Shown in pieces: positions 43,230 to 53,412 of a stretch of 64,000 bases of DNA. The stretch is from Herbidospora yilanensis (lineage in GTDB: Bacteria; Actinomycetota; Actinomycetes; Streptosporangiales; Streptosporangiaceae). How positions within the stretch are numbered: position 1 is the stretch's first letter; each line of letters begins with the position of its first letter. The translations under genes were made by a program, and so were the position numbers. Location of the stretch: positions 248,001 through 312,000 of the forward strand of contig NZ_BBXE01000017.1 in assembly GCF_001570565.1 (NCBI RefSeq), read 5' to 3'. The notes below the pieces were generated by a model, which saw nothing but the letters and a program-made list of their open reading frames with translations, had not been told where the DNA came from and ran no database searches.

Positions 43230-44443
43230 AGCGGCAGTCCTCCCGTCGCGGCCCGCGTCGAGCCGGTGTCACGATAGGCGGCGATGACGCGTTCGGCGAT
43301 GCGCATCTGGTGGATCTCGTCGGCGCCGTCGGCGAAGCGGGCCCAGCGGGCGTGCTGGAACATGCTCGCCAGCGGGGTGTCGGTCGAGTAGCCGAGCGCG
43401 CCGTGGACCTGGATCGCCCGGTCGACGATGCGGTTCAGCGAGTTCGCGACGAAGTGTTTGGCCATGGAGACCTCGGTGCGGAAGTCGTCGCCCTTGTCGA
43501 TCTTCGAGGCGGCGTGCAGGACCATGAGCTTGCACTGGTAGAGCTCCATCGCCGAGTCGGCGATCAGCCACTGCACACCCTGCTTGTCGGCCAGCAGCGA
43601 GCCGTGGCTGTAGCGGTTGAGCGCCCGGTCGACCATCATGTCGAGCGCCGTCTCGGCCTGGGAGATCCACCGCATGCAGTGGGCCAGCCGGGCGGGCCCG
43701 AGACGATGTTGCCCCAGGCGGTGGCCGTTGCCCCGGCCGCCGAGGATCTGCGACTCCGGCAGGCGCAGGTCCTCGATGAGGATCTCGCTGTGGCCGGTCG
43801 AGCCGTGCATCGTCTCGACCTCGCGCACGTCGGTCCAGCCCGGCGAGGGGATGTCGACCAGGAACGCCGTGGTGGCGCCCCGCTGTCCCGCCGGCACGTC
43901 TGGTTCGGTGCGCGCGATGAGGATCGCGAAGTTCGCCCGGCGGGCGTTGGAGATGAACCACTTGTGCCCGTTGACGACCCATTCGTCGCCGTCCTGTACG
44001 GCGATCGTCCGGATCAGCGTGGGATCGGACCCGGCCACCTCGGGTTCGGTCATCGCGAAGCACGACATGGCCCGCCCCTCCAGCAGCGGGCGGAGGTACT
44101 TCTCCTTCTGCTCCTCGGTGGCCCAGTGGTGCAGCGTGTGCATGTTGCCCTCGTCGGGCGCCTGGCAGTTGAGCACCCACGGCCCGAGCCGCGTCTTGGC
44201 CGCCTCCGACTGGACCATCGCGAGCGCGACGTGCCCCAGCCCCATGCCCCCGGCCTCCACCGGCATGTGCGGCAACCACAACCCCTCGGCCCTGGCCCTC
44301 TCCCGGAGGCCGAAGATCGTGCGGAGGTAGTCGTCGCGCGGCAGGCCCTCGGTCTTCGCGGGGACGATGACGTCCTGGACGAAGGCGCGGACCCGGCGGC
44401 GGATCTCCTCGTGCTCGGGAGCGAGCGTGAAGTCGATGGCCAT
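43226..44443 (-). CDS. Acyl-CoA dehydrogenase (ACAD10/11-like)
   Basis: A 405-aa flavin-dependent acyl-CoA dehydrogenase from ATG 44443. CFAMTEPEVAGSDPTLI and VVNGHKWFISNARRANF are the middle-domain signatures, and FADGADEIHQM near the C-terminus holds the catalytic Glu position and FAD contacts. It introduces an alpha-beta double bond into an acyl-CoA. It is coupled to the downstream SDR gene and divergent from a TetR gene with a clear operator between, so the pair is probably induced by an acyl-CoA ligand. Confidence 0.9.
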   Translation of the reverse strand: MAIDFTLAPEHEEIRRRVRAFVQDVIVPAKTEGLPRDDYLRTIFGLRERARAEGLWLPHMPVEAGGMGLGHVALAMVQSEAAKTRLGPWVLNCQAPDEGNMHTLHHWATEEQKEKYLRPLLEGRAMSCFAMTEPEVAGSDPTLIRTIAVQDGDEWVVNGHKWFISNARRANFAILIARTEPDVPAGQRGATTAFLVDIPSPGWTDVREVETMHGSTGHSEILIEDLRLPESQILGGRGNGHRLGQHRLGPARLAHCMRWISQAETALDMMVDRALNRYSHGSLLADKQGVQWLIADSAMELYQCKLMVLHAASKIDKGDDFRTEVSMAKHFVANSLNRIVDRAIQVHGALGYSTDTPLASMFQHARWARFADGADEIHQMRIAERVIAAYRDTGSTRAATGGLPL

Positions 44444-44452
44444 GGGCCGTAT

Positions 44453-44472
44453 ATTAATGCGATCGCCTTAAT
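44453..44472. promoter_or_regulatory. TetR-type operator in the acyl-CoA dehydrogenase/TetR divergent region
   Basis: ATTAA-T-GCGATCGC-C-TTAAT is a 20-bp palindrome with a single mismatched pair. It fills the 47-nt gap between the acyl-CoA dehydrogenase start (44443) and the TetR start (44491), so a bound repressor would shut both promoters. Confidence 0.75.
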
Positions 44473-44490
44473 CCGCACAGGGGGTGGACC

Positions 44491-45117
44491 GTGGACGGCC
44501 GTCTGCGGCTGATGCTGGCCGCCGAGGAACTGTTCGCCGACCGGGGCATCGACGCCGTGTCGCTCCGGGAGATCAACGCCGCCGCCGGGCAGCGCAACGC
44601 CTCGGCGCTGCAATATCACTTCGGCGACCGGGAGGGGCTGCTCAAAGCGGTCCTGGCCCGGCACCACCCGTCGGTCGAGGCCGCCCGGCACAACCTCCTC
44701 GACGCCTTCGAGGCCGCGCCGCCCCCGGAGCCGCTGCGGCCCCTCGCCGGGGCCTTCGTGCGTCCGCTCGCCGCCCACCTGGCCGAGCCCGGCGGGCGGC
44801 GTTACCTGCGGCTGCTCGACCAGGTGGTCCGCCGGGCGTCCCCCGGCGCGCTGCGCGCCTCGACCCAGGAGCCGACCAGCGTCAACCGGTGGCGGGACCT
44901 CGTCGGGCCGCTGCTGCCCGAGATCGCCGTGACGCGGCTGCACCGGCGGTTCACGGCGATCCGGGTGACGTACACGGAACTGGCCCGCCGCGCCGAGACC
45001 GGCGCGGACCGCGACGAACGGCTCTTCACCAGCCACCTGATCGACGTCGTCGCGTCGGTGCTGGCCACGCCGGTGTCGGAGGAGACGGCCGGCCTGCTGG
45101 CCACGTCACGGGAGTGA
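44491..45117 (+). CDS. TetR-family regulator of the acyl-CoA dehydrogenase/SDR genes
   Basis: A 208-aa TetR protein from GTG 44491. The N-terminal HTH is AAEELFADRGIDAVSLREIN followed by AAAGQRNASALQYHFGDREG, a form typical of TetR regulators of fatty-acid or aromatic degradation. The C-terminal ligand domain is Arg- and Leu-rich. It is divergent from the acyl-CoA dehydrogenase gene and a 20-bp palindrome fills the gap, so autoregulation and repression of the neighbours are likely. Confidence 0.87.
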   Translation: MDGRLRLMLAAEELFADRGIDAVSLREINAAAGQRNASALQYHFGDREGLLKAVLARHHPSVEAARHNLLDAFEAAPPPEPLRPLAGAFVRPLAAHLAEPGGRRYLRLLDQVVRRASPGALRASTQEPTSVNRWRDLVGPLLPEIAVTRLHRRFTAIRVTYTELARRAETGADRDERLFTSHLIDVVASVLATPVSEETAGLLATSRE

Positions 45118-45160
45118 CGGCCCGAACGCATCCGCGACCGGCTCCGGCCAGGAGGGGCCG

Positions 45161-46132
45161 CTAACCGCCGATCCAGGCCTTGACCCAGGCGAGCTGCACC
45201 GGGAGGTGGGCGTCGGCGCCGCCCTCGTGGTCGTTGAAGGCGTACTCCTCCATGTGCTTGGCCGCGCCGGCGTAGGCGTTGTAGGCGGCGTAGACGGTCG
45301 AGGGCAGGCAGATCTCGTCCATCAGCCCGACCGAGAACAGGGCCGGGGCGGCGGCGCGCTTGGCGAAGTTGACGCCGTCGAAGTAGGACAGGGTGCGCTC
45401 GACCCGCTCGACCTCGGTGCGGTGGATCTTCAGGTAGCGGGCGATCTCGGTGTACGGGTCCTTGCCCGTCACCCGGATCGACCGGGGGAAGTCCGACAGG
45501 AACGGCACGTCCGGCATGGCCGCCGCGACGTCGGGGAGCAGCGCCGACACGGCGAGGGTGATGCCGCCGCCCTGGCTGCCGCCGGTGATCGCGACCCTGG
45601 CCGGGTCGACCAGCGGATGTCGCCGCACCGTCTCGACGGCCCGCACGGCGTCGCTGAAGACGCGGCGGTAGTAGTAGGTCGCCGGGTCGCCGATGCCCCG
45701 GGTCATGTAGCCCGGGTGCGCCGGGGCCGAGCCCTCGGGGTCGGGGGTGTCGCCGAGGGACCACCCGCTGCCCTGGCCGCGGGTGTCCATGACGAGCAGG
45801 GCGTAGCCGGCGCTCGGCCAGTAGAGCCACTGGTGCGGCAGCCCCCGGCCGCCGCCGTAACCCTGGTACTGCACCACGCAGGGCAGCGGCCCCCCGGCGC
45901 CGGCCGGGACGAGGAACCAGCCCCGCACCGGCTGCCCGGCCCATCCCTGGAACACCACGTCGAAGACGTCGACCGTGGTCAGGCCCGTGGTGACGGGCGA
46001 GAAGACGGGGGCGAGCCCGTGGGAGCGGGTCTCGGACAGGGTCGCGGCCCAGAAGTCGTCGAAGTCGTCGGGCTCGGCGACGGAGGAGACGTAGGTGCGC
46101 AGTTCGGGCAGCGGCAGATCAAAATACGGCAT
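45161..46132 (-). CDS. Acetylxylan esterase / cephalosporin-C deacetylase-like alpha/beta hydrolase
   Basis: A 323-aa AXE1-family esterase from ATG 46132 (46141 and 46144 are alternatives). It starts PYFDLPLPELRTY as family members do. The nucleophile elbow is GGSQGGG (Ser), the acid is in LMDEICLPSTVY, and the His is in NDHEGG. VMDTRGQGSGWSLGDTPD is the typical oxyanion-region motif. It removes acetyl groups from xylan, oligosaccharides or cephalosporins; a secretion signal is absent, so intracellular action is expected. It is separated from the CoxS gene by 95 nt, same strand. Confidence 0.87.
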   Translation of the reverse strand: MPYFDLPLPELRTYVSSVAEPDDFDDFWAATLSETRSHGLAPVFSPVTTGLTTVDVFDVVFQGWAGQPVRGWFLVPAGAGGPLPCVVQYQGYGGGRGLPHQWLYWPSAGYALLVMDTRGQGSGWSLGDTPDPEGSAPAHPGYMTRGIGDPATYYYRRVFSDAVRAVETVRRHPLVDPARVAITGGSQGGGITLAVSALLPDVAAAMPDVPFLSDFPRSIRVTGKDPYTEIARYLKIHRTEVERVERTLSYFDGVNFAKRAAAPALFSVGLMDEICLPSTVYAAYNAYAGAAKHMEEYAFNDHEGGADAHLPVQLAWVKAWIGG

Positions 46133-46227
46133 GAAGCCCATCATCTGGGGTTTCGTCCCTAATTGGCGATCGGTCTCGCCATGTGAACCCCGGTGCGGCA
46201 ACCCTGGTTGCGGGCGATCTACGATCG

Positions 46228-46719
46228 CTACTGCCTGCGGTCGTGGAACTGGCCGTTCTGGTGATCCCGGGCCGCCCTCGTGATGGCGCGGCGGATGGGC
46301 TCGTAGCCCGTGCAGCGGCAGAGGTTCGACCCGACCAGGGCCGCCACCTCCTCCTCGCCGAGTGCCGGGTCGTGCTCCAGCGCCCCGGCCGCGAGCATCA
46401 GGAAGCCCGGGGTGCAGAAGCCGCACTGGAGGCCGCGTTCGGCGGAGAAGGCGCGTTGCAGGGGGTGCGGTTCGCCGTCCGCGCCGGCCAGGCCCTCGAC
46501 GGTGCGGATCGGGACGCCGTCGCACTGGACGGCCAGCATCAGGCACGACCGCACCGCCTCGCCGTCGACCAGGACCGTGCACGCGCCGCAGACGCCCTGT
46601 TCGCAGCCCAGGTGGGTGCCGGTGAGGCCGCAGTCGTCGCGGAGGGCGTCGGCGAGCACCCGGCGGGGTTCGACGTCGAGCGGGTAGGCGGCGTCGTTCA
46701 CGGTGAGGGTGATCTTCAT
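46228..46719 (-). CDS. Molybdenum hydroxylase small subunit, 2x[2Fe-2S] (CoxS-like)
   Basis: A 163-aa iron-sulfur subunit from ATG 46719. CEQGVCGACTVLVDG holds the plant-ferredoxin-type cluster ligands (residues about 39-53) and GFCTPGFLML with NLCRCTGYEPI holds the second cluster. It passes electrons from the molybdenum subunit to FAD. It is the last gene of a coupled trio (large, medium, small), overlapping the medium-subunit stop by 4 nt. Confidence 0.92.
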   Translation of the reverse strand: MKITLTVNDAAYPLDVEPRRVLADALRDDCGLTGTHLGCEQGVCGACTVLVDGEAVRSCLMLAVQCDGVPIRTVEGLAGADGEPHPLQRAFSAERGLQCGFCTPGFLMLAAGALEHDPALGEEEVAALVGSNLCRCTGYEPIRRAITRAARDHQNGQFHDRRQ

Positions 46720-47570
46720 ACCGGGGTGGCCTCTCTCAGCGTTCGGGCGACCAGGACGGCGATGACGTGGCGGCGGTAGTCGACGTCGGCGTAGGGCTCC
46801 GGCACGGGGGCGGCGTCGTGGGCGGCGGCGGCCTCGCCCGCCGCGGCGAACAGGAGCGGCGAGGGCCCGGCCCCGACGACGGCCCGTTCGGCGGCGTGGG
46901 CCCTCAGGGGGCGGTCGGCGCAGTTGGCCAGGCCTATCCGCGCCCCGGCGATCACGCCGTCCCGGACGGTGAGCGCGGCCCCGACGGCCACCTGGGCGAA
47001 GGAGAAGCCGGTGCGGCGGTGCTCGGTGAAGGCGACGCCGGTGTCCGGGCCGAGCAGGGGGTAGCGGACGGCGGTGAGGAGTTCGTCCGGTTCCCTGGCG
47101 GTCTGGAAGGGGCCGCGGAAGTAGTCTCCGGCCGGGATCTCCCGCGTGCCCCGGGTGCTGCGGACCTCGACGACGGCGTCGAGGGCGACCGCCAGGGCGC
47201 ACCACTCCGAGGCCGGGTGGGCCCACGCCAGGCTGCCCACCATGGTGCCCCGCGCGCGGATCGGCGGGTGGGCGATGTAGCCCACGGCCCGGCCGAACAG
47301 GTCGCCGAGCGGGCCGGGGACCGCGCCGGGTGATCCGAAGGTCCGGTGGCGGACCAGCGCGCCGACCGTGAGCGTGCCATCGGCGACGGTCAGGGCGTCG
47401 AGGCCGGGGACGTGGTTGATGTCGGCGACCACGGCGGGGCGGGCGCGCTGGAGGTGCATCTCCAGCAGGAGGCTCTGGCCGCCGGCGAGCACCTGCGCTC
47501 CGGCGCCGAGCGCGTCGACGGCCTCGGCGACCGTGTGCGGCGCGAGGTAGTCGAACGCGGCGGGCTTCAC
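46716..47570 (-). CDS. Molybdenum hydroxylase FAD-binding medium subunit (CoxM-like)
   Basis: A 284-aa subunit from GTG 47570. The FAD-binding motif is QVLAGGQSLLLEMHLQ (canonical AGGQSL) and TMVGSLAWAHPASEWCALAV (canonical TIGGsLaHADPaaDlpa, here with VGSLAWAHPASEW). It carries electrons to the final acceptor. Start and stop overlap both neighbours by 4 nt, so the three subunits are made together. Confidence 0.9.
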   Translation of the reverse strand: MKPAAFDYLAPHTVAEAVDALGAGAQVLAGGQSLLLEMHLQRARPAVVADINHVPGLDALTVADGTLTVGALVRHRTFGSPGAVPGPLGDLFGRAVGYIAHPPIRARGTMVGSLAWAHPASEWCALAVALDAVVEVRSTRGTREIPAGDYFRGPFQTAREPDELLTAVRYPLLGPDTGVAFTEHRRTGFSFAQVAVGAALTVRDGVIAGARIGLANCADRPLRAHAAERAVVGAGPSPLLFAAAGEAAAAHDAAPVPEPYADVDYRRHVIAVLVARTLREATPV

Positions 47571-49771
47571 GCCGCCGCCCGCCAGACCACGTCGGGGGTG
47601 AGGGGCATCTGGAGCCGCTCGGGGTGGTCGAGCCGCAGGGCGTCGGCCACGGCGTTGACGATCGCGGGCGGGGTGCCGATGCAGCCCGACTCCCCCGCGC
47701 CCTTCGCGCCCAGCGGGGTGCGCGGGGTCGGGGTGCGGGTCTCCCCCAGTTCGATGGGCGGGATCTCGGCGTACGTCGGCAGCAGGTAGTCGAGCAGCCC
47801 GTCGCCCAGCAGCGGGACGCCGTCGTCGCCGAACGGCACGCCTTCGTAGAGCGCCTGGCCGAGTCCCTGGACGACCGAGCCGAACGCCTGTCCCCGGACC
47901 ACGGCCGGGTCGAGGGCGCGGCCGCAGTCGTCCACGGCGACCAGCCGCAGCACCCGGACGGCGCCCAGGTCGGGGTCGACCTCCACCACGGCCGCGTGGG
48001 TGCCGAACGGGAAGGCCATGTCCGCCTCGTAGCGTTCGTCGATGCGCAGCGGGCCGGTGCGCTTGACCAGTTCGGACAGGCCCATGGCGGCGGTGCCGCG
48101 GACGGGGTGGACGGCGCCGTCGGACCAGGCGGTCTCCTCGACCGGGAGGTCCCACAGACGCGCGGCCCGTTCCCTGGCCTCCTCGATGAGGAGGGTGGCG
48201 GCGTGCTGGAGGCCCGCGCCGTCGATCTGGGCCGACCGGCTGCCGAAGGAGCCGACGCCGCCGGGCAGTTCGTCGGTGTCGCCCTCGATCAGGCGGACCC
48301 GGGCCGGCTCGACGCCGAGGGTCTCGGCGACGAGCGCGGGGAAGACGGTCGCGTGGCTCTGGCCGCTGGACGCGGCGCCGCAGCGGGCGACGACACCGCC
48401 GTCCTCGCCCGCCTCGACGCCGACGTAGTCGTGGAGGGAGCCCTTCTCGCCGCCGGACCGCTCGACGTAGCAGGACAGGCCGATGCCCACGGGCGGCGCG
48501 GCGGGGTCGGCGCGGCGGCGGGCCTGCTCGGCGCGCCAGCCGTCGTAGTCGAGGGTGCGCAGCGCCAGGTCGAGGGCGGCGACGTGGTCGCCGCTGTCGT
48601 AGGTGCGGCCCGTGGGGGTGCGGTAGGGGAACCGCTCCGGCGGGATGAGGTTGCGGCGGCGCAGCTCGGCCGGGTCGAGGTGCAGGCGGGTGGCCAGCAC
48701 GTCCATCGTGCGTTCGAGGGGGCTGGTGGCCTCGGGCCGGCCGGCGCCCCGGTAGGGGTAGGTGACCATGGTGTTGGTGAGCACCGAGCGGACCGTGGCG
48801 TGCACCTGGGGTGTGGTGTACGGGCCGGTCGCCATCCACGCGGTCTGCATCGGGAAGGCGACGCCGAGATGGGGGTAGGCGCCCACGTCGGCCTCGACGG
48901 TCAGCTCGTAGGCGAGCAGCCGCCCGTCGGCGTCGGCGGCCAGCCGGACGTGCTGGTCCTGGCCCCGGCCCCGGGTGGCGACCAGCAGGGACTCCCGCCG
49001 GTCCTCGATCCAGCGGACCGGGCGGCCGAGCCGCACCGCGAGCCAGGCGACGGTGATGAACTCGGGGAACACGGCGCTCTTGGAGCCGAACGCGCCGCCG
49101 GTGTCCGGCACGACGACCCGGACGCTCTCCTCCGGCCGGTCGAGCAGCCGGGCCAGCTCGCTGCGCAGCCGGTGGGGCGCCTGGTGGCCCGACCAGACGG
49201 TCAGCCGGTCGCCCCCGGGCACGCACAGGATGGTCCGGCACTCCATCGGCGAGGGCATCAGCAACTGCTGCCGGTAACTGCTCTCGACCACGACGGCCGC
49301 CTGCTCCCACACCTCGTCGTCGATCGGCCGCCCGGCCTCGCCGCGCAGGGCGACGTGGCCGAGACCGGCCGCCTCCTGCGCCGTCACCACGGCGGGCAGC
49401 GGGTCGATCCGCGAGCGGACCCGGGCGGCGCCGTCCTCGGCCCGGTAGCGGTCGTCGCCGAGCACGACCGCCAGCGCCTCGCCGGGGTAGCGCACCCGGT
49501 CCCGGACGAGCGAGGGCCACTCACGGGTGGCCGCTCCCTCGCGGGCGTCCGGCATCGGCGGCAGGCCGGGCAGGTCGGCGGCCGACCACGCCCCGGCGAC
49601 GCCCGGCACCTCACGGGCGGCCGAGCAGTCGACCTCCCGCAACACGCCGTGCGCGACCTCGCTCCGGGCGAAGACGGCGTCGAGGCAACCGTCCACACGC
49701 AGGTCGGCGACGAAGCGGCCCGCCCCGGTGAGCAGCCGCTCGTCCTCGCGTCTCAGCCAGCGATCCACCAT
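47567..49771 (-). CDS. Molybdenum hydroxylase large subunit (form II CoxL / xanthine-dehydrogenase family)
   Basis: A 734-aa molybdopterin subunit from ATG 49771. [14 protein letters not shown] and [11 protein letters not shown] are substrate- and cofactor-binding motifs; the AYRGAGR-type sequence is that of form II enzymes, not the VAYRCSFR of true CO dehydrogenase. The catalytic Glu lies in GAKGAGESG near the C-terminus. It hydroxylates a heterocycle or aldehyde; no nearby gene suggests which. No cofactor-insertion gene is present. Confidence 0.9.
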   Translation of the reverse strand: MVDRWLRREDERLLTGAGRFVADLRVDGCLDAVFARSEVAHGVLREVDCSAAREVPGVAGAWSAADLPGLPPMPDAREGAATREWPSLVRDRVRYPGEALAVVLGDDRYRAEDGAARVRSRIDPLPAVVTAQEAAGLGHVALRGEAGRPIDDEVWEQAAVVVESSYRQQLLMPSPMECRTILCVPGGDRLTVWSGHQAPHRLRSELARLLDRPEESVRVVVPDTGGAFGSKSAVFPEFITVAWLAVRLGRPVRWIEDRRESLLVATRGRGQDQHVRLAADADGRLLAYELTVEADVGAYPHLGVAFPMQTAWMATGPYTTPQVHATVRSVLTNTMVTYPYRGAGRPEATSPLERTMDVLATRLHLDPAELRRRNLIPPERFPYRTPTGRTYDSGDHVAALDLALRTLDYDGWRAEQARRRADPAAPPVGIGLSCYVERSGGEKGSLHDYVGVEAGEDGGVVARCGAASSGQSHATVFPALVAETLGVEPARVRLIEGDTDELPGGVGSFGSRSAQIDGAGLQHAATLLIEEARERAARLWDLPVEETAWSDGAVHPVRGTAAMGLSELVKRTGPLRIDERYEADMAFPFGTHAAVVEVDPDLGAVRVLRLVAVDDCGRALDPAVVRGQAFGSVVQGLGQALYEGVPFGDDGVPLLGDGLLDYLLPTYAEIPPIELGETRTPTPRTPLGAKGAGESGCIGTPPAIVNAVADALRLDHPERLQMPLTPDVVWRAAA

Positions 49772-49823
49772 TCGGACACTAGCCGCCCGACTTCAGCCGA
49801 AAGAGCAGGCTTTATCCGGATTT

Positions 49824-51464
49824 TCAGGCGGTGAGAGCGGCCGAGACCACAGTCTTTGCCTCGCGCTGAACCTCGGCCAGGTGCTCCGGCCCGAGAAACG
49901 ACTCGGCGTAGATCTTGTAGACGTCCTCGGTCCCCGACGGCCGGGCCGCGAACCACGCGCTGGCCGTCTCGACCTTCAGGCCGCCGAGCGCCGCGCCGTT
50001 GCCGGGGGCGTGGGTGAGCACGTTGGTGATCGGCTCGCCCGCCAGGCTGCCGGCCGTCACCTGCCCGGCCGAGAGCCTCGCCAGCACCGCCTTCTCCTCC
50101 CGCGAGGCCGGGGCGTCGACCCGGGCGTAGGCGGGGTCGCCGAAACGTTCGGTCAGGTCGCGGTAGTGGGCGCCGGGCGACCTGCCGGTCACGGCGGTGA
50201 TCTCCGAGGCGAGCAGCGCCAGGATGATGCCGTCCTTGTCGGTCGTCCAGACGTGGCCGTCGCGGCGCACGAAGGAGGCTCCCGCGCTCTCCTCGCCGCC
50301 GAAGCCGAGCGAGCCGTCGAGCAGGCCGGGGACGAACCACTTGAAGCCAACCGGGACCTCGACGAGGCGGCGGCCAAGGCCGGCCACCACGCGGTCGATC
50401 ATGCTGCTGCTGACCAGCGTCTTGCCGACGCCCGCGTCGGCCCGCCAGCCGTCGCGGTGGGCGTACAGGTAGGAGATGGCGACGGCCAGGTAGTGGTTGG
50501 GGTTCAGCAGGCCGCCGTCGGGGGTGACGACGCCGTGGCGGTCGCTGTCGGCGTCGTTGCCCGTGGCGACGTCGTAGGCGTCCTTGGACGCGATCAGCGA
50601 GGCCATCGCGTAGGGCGAGGAGCAGTCCATACGGATCTTGCCGTCCCAGTCGAGCGTCATGAAACGCCACGTCGGGTCGGTGAGCGGGTTGACGACCGTC
50701 AGGTCGAGGTGGTGGCGGTCGGCGATCTCGCCCCAGTAGGCCACGCTCGCGCCGCCCAGGGGGTCGGCCCCGATCCGGACGCCCGCGGCCCTGATCGCGT
50801 CGAGGTCGACCACCGAGGGGAGGTCGGCCACGTAGGAGCCCATGAAGTCGTAGCGCCCGGTGGTGTCGGCCTTCAGGGCACGATCGAACGGGATGCGGCG
50901 GACCTCCTTCAGGCCGCCGGCGATCAGCTCGTTGGCGCGGTTCTGGATCCAGCCGGTCGCGTCGGTGTCGGCGGGGCCGCCGTTGGGCGGGTTGTACTTG
51001 AAGCCGCCGTCCTGCGGCGGGTTGTGCGACGGGGTGACGACGATGCCGTCGGCCAGGCCCGAGGTCTTGCCCCGGTTGTGGGTCAGGATGGCGTGCGAGA
51101 TCGACGGAGTGGGCGTGAAGCCGTCGTGGACGTCGATCAGCACCCGGACCTCGTTGGCCGCCAGCACCTCCAGCGCCGACACCCGCGCGGGCTCCGAGAG
51201 CGCGTGGGTGTCGATGCCGAGGAACAGCGGCCCGTCGATCCGCTGCGCGTGCCGGTATTCGCAGATGGCCTGGGTGGTGGCCAGGATGTGGTCTTCGTTG
51301 AAGGCCGTGTTCAGCGACGAACCCCGGTGGCCCGAGGTGCCGAAGGCGACCCGCTGTGCGGGCTGCTCCACGTCGGGGCGCAGCGCGTAGTAGCTGGTCA
51401 GAAGGCGGGGGACGTCGACCAGGTCGGTCGGCAGCGCGGGCTGCCCAGCTCGCTGATGCACCAT
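49824..51464 (-). CDS. pgm: Phosphoglucomutase (alpha-D-glucose phosphate-specific)
   Basis: A 546-aa phosphoglucomutase from ATG 51464. The phosphoserine loop is [13 protein letters not shown], the metal-binding loop is [12 protein letters not shown], and sugar-specificity loops [11 protein letters not shown] and [14 protein letters not shown] follow. It begins [11 protein letters not shown], the N-terminal phosphate-contact motif. It interconverts glucose-1- and glucose-6-phosphate in glycogen and cell-wall metabolism. The four-domain protein is complete. Confidence 0.94.
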   Translation of the reverse strand: MVHQRAGQPALPTDLVDVPRLLTSYYALRPDVEQPAQRVAFGTSGHRGSSLNTAFNEDHILATTQAICEYRHAQRIDGPLFLGIDTHALSEPARVSALEVLAANEVRVLIDVHDGFTPTPSISHAILTHNRGKTSGLADGIVVTPSHNPPQDGGFKYNPPNGGPADTDATGWIQNRANELIAGGLKEVRRIPFDRALKADTTGRYDFMGSYVADLPSVVDLDAIRAAGVRIGADPLGGASVAYWGEIADRHHLDLTVVNPLTDPTWRFMTLDWDGKIRMDCSSPYAMASLIASKDAYDVATGNDADSDRHGVVTPDGGLLNPNHYLAVAISYLYAHRDGWRADAGVGKTLVSSSMIDRVVAGLGRRLVEVPVGFKWFVPGLLDGSLGFGGEESAGASFVRRDGHVWTTDKDGIILALLASEITAVTGRSPGAHYRDLTERFGDPAYARVDAPASREEKAVLARLSAGQVTAGSLAGEPITNVLTHAPGNGAALGGLKVETASAWFAARPSGTEDVYKIYAESFLGPEHLAEVQREAKTVVSAALTA

Positions 51465-51511
51465 AGGCCTAAGTTTGCCGCACTATGCCCCACTAACAGA
51501 TCACCAGGGGC

Positions 51512-52210
51512 TCAGAAATGGTCCACGAGTTCGGTGAACCGTCCCAGGGTCAGCACGCCGCCGTCGAGCGGGTCGAGCTCGGCGTGCTCCAGCACCCACG
51601 TGTGCTCGTGGGGGATGAACACCGCGCCCATCCCGGCCTGGCGGGCCGGCCGGATGTCCGACTTCGGGGAGTTGCCGATCATCCACGTGCGCTCGACGGC
51701 GAAACCCGAGTCGGCCGCCAGCTTCCGGTAGACCTCCGCGTCCTTCTCCCGCACGATGTGGGTCGTGCGGAACCACGCCGCCAGCCCCGAGGCGTCGATC
51801 TTGCGCTGCTGCTCCTCGGGGTCGCCCTTGGTCAGCAGGAACAACTCGTGCCGCGACGCGAGGTCGGCCAGGGTGTCGGCGACGCCGGGGATCAGGTCGA
51901 CCTCGCCCCTGACCAGACGATCCGCCAGACGGTCGATGCGCTCCCTTTCCGCCAGGGACGCGGGCCGCTCCTGGAGCCGCTCGAAGGTCTCGTGCAGGTT
52001 CCGCAGGAAGACCCGGCTGCCGTAGCCGTGGGTGACCGCGTTGGCCCGCTCGATGTCGTTGAGGATCTGCCGGATCTGGACCCGGTCGAGCGTCGGATGG
52101 GCGGCCCAGTCGAGGAAGTCGTCGATCACCCGCTCGAAGAAGACGTTGTTCTCCCACAGGGTGTCATCCGCGTCGAAAATCAAGGTCTGTCCGGTACGTC
52201 GCATTGGCAC
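51512..52210 (-). CDS. HAD-family hydrolase
   Basis: A 232-aa haloacid-dehalogenase-type phosphatase from ATG 52210. Motif I is LIFDADDTLWENN (nucleophile and acid Asp), motif II is LLTKGD, motif III Lys follows in the RKIDASG region, and motif IV is MIGNSPKSDIRPARQAGM. The helical cap (residues about 20-95) is of the C1 type. Substrate unknown, probably a small phospho-metabolite. Divergent from the LLM gene; 48 nt downstream of it lies pgm. Confidence 0.87.
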   Translation of the reverse strand: MPMRRTGQTLIFDADDTLWENNVFFERVIDDFLDWAAHPTLDRVQIRQILNDIERANAVTHGYGSRVFLRNLHETFERLQERPASLAERERIDRLADRLVRGEVDLIPGVADTLADLASRHELFLLTKGDPEEQQRKIDASGLAAWFRTTHIVREKDAEVYRKLAADSGFAVERTWMIGNSPKSDIRPARQAGMGAVFIPHEHTWVLEHAELDPLDGGVLTLGRFTELVDHF

Positions 52211-52305
52211 AGCCTCCCATGACAGAGATACTTGCGGCGCGGAATAAGTTGGTGCCGGACCACGCTACAGCGGCGGTAACCCGAGACCGAGGAGGATGAG
52301 CAGAG

Positions 52306-53397
52306 ATGCAGTTCGGGATCTTCACCGTCGGTGACGTCACCACGGACCCGACGAACGGCGCCACCCCCACCGAGGCCGAGCGCATCAAGGCCATGGTGAC
52401 GATCGCGCTGAAGGCCGAGGAGGTCGGGCTCGACGTCTTCGCGACGGGCGAGCACCACAACCCTCCCTTCGTGCCCTCCTCGCCGACCACGATGCTCGGG
52501 TACATCGCCGCCAGGACCGACCGGCTCATCCTCTCGACGTCCACCACCCTGATCACCACCAACGACCCGGTGAAGATCGCCGAGGACTACGCGATGTTGC
52601 AGCACCTGGCCGACGGCCGGGTCGACCTGATGATGGGCCGCGGCAACACCGGCCCGGTCTACCCGTGGTTCGGGCAGGACATCCGCAACGGCATCGCCCT
52701 GGCCATCGAGAACTACGCGCTGGTGCACCGCCTGTGGCGGGAGGACGTCGTCGACTGGGAGGGCAACTTCCGCACCCCGCTCCAGGGCTTCACCTCGACG
52801 CCCCGGCCGCTCGACGGCGTGCCGCCGTTCGTGTGGCACGGCTCGATCCGCAGCCCCGAGATCGCCGAGCAGGCCGCCTACTACGGCGACGGCTTCTTCG
52901 CCAACAACATCTTCTGGCCGAAGGAGCACTTCATGCGGCTGATCGAGCTCTACCGGCAGCGCTACGCCCACTACGGGCACGGCACGCCGGAGCAGGCGAT
53001 CGTCGGCCTGGGCGGTCAGGTGTTCATGCGGAAGAACTCCCAGGACGCGGTCCGCGAGTTCCGCCCCTACTTCGACAAGGCCCCCGTCTACGGCAACGGC
53101 CCGTCGCTGGAGGACTTCACCGAGCAGACCCCGCTGACCGTCGGCAGCCCGCAGGAGGTCATCGACCGCACGCTGACCTTCCGCGAGTCCTTCGGCGACT
53201 ACCAGCGCCAGCTCTTCCTGATGGACCACGCCGGGCTGCCGCTGAAGACCGTGCTGGAGCAGCTCGACCTGCTCGGCGAGGAGGTCGTGCCGGTGCTGCG
53301 CAAGGAGTTCGCCGCCCGCCGCGCCGAAGGCGTGGCCGAGGCCCCCACCCACGCGGCCCGCGTCGCCGCCCGCGACGCGGCCCTCGTCGCCAACTAG
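52306..53397 (+). CDS. LLM-class flavin-dependent oxidoreductase (alkanal monooxygenase-like)
   Basis: A 363-aa luciferase-like monooxygenase from ATG 52306, with GGAGG about ten bases upstream. It opens with MQFGIFTVGDVTTDP and has AEEVGLDVFATGEHHNPPF and LADGRVDLMMGRGN, family signatures of the flavin-binding barrel. It is followed after 15 nt by an FMN reductase gene, which would supply reduced flavin. The two genes are commonly paired in actinobacteria. The substrate is unknown. Confidence 0.9.
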   Translation: MQFGIFTVGDVTTDPTNGATPTEAERIKAMVTIALKAEEVGLDVFATGEHHNPPFVPSSPTTMLGYIAARTDRLILSTSTTLITTNDPVKIAEDYAMLQHLADGRVDLMMGRGNTGPVYPWFGQDIRNGIALAIENYALVHRLWREDVVDWEGNFRTPLQGFTSTPRPLDGVPPFVWHGSIRSPEIAEQAAYYGDGFFANNIFWPKEHFMRLIELYRQRYAHYGHGTPEQAIVGLGGQVFMRKNSQDAVREFRPYFDKAPVYGNGPSLEDFTEQTPLTVGSPQEVIDRTLTFRESFGDYQRQLFLMDHAGLPLKTVLEQLDLLGEEVVPVLRKEFAARRAEGVAEAPTHAARVAARDAALVAN

Positions 53398-53412
53398 TCC
53401 CAGGAGACCCCC

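Noticed and set aside
47567-49771. Aerobic carbon monoxide dehydrogenase
   Set aside because: The active-site motif is the form II YRGAGR type, and the cofactor-maturation genes are missing.
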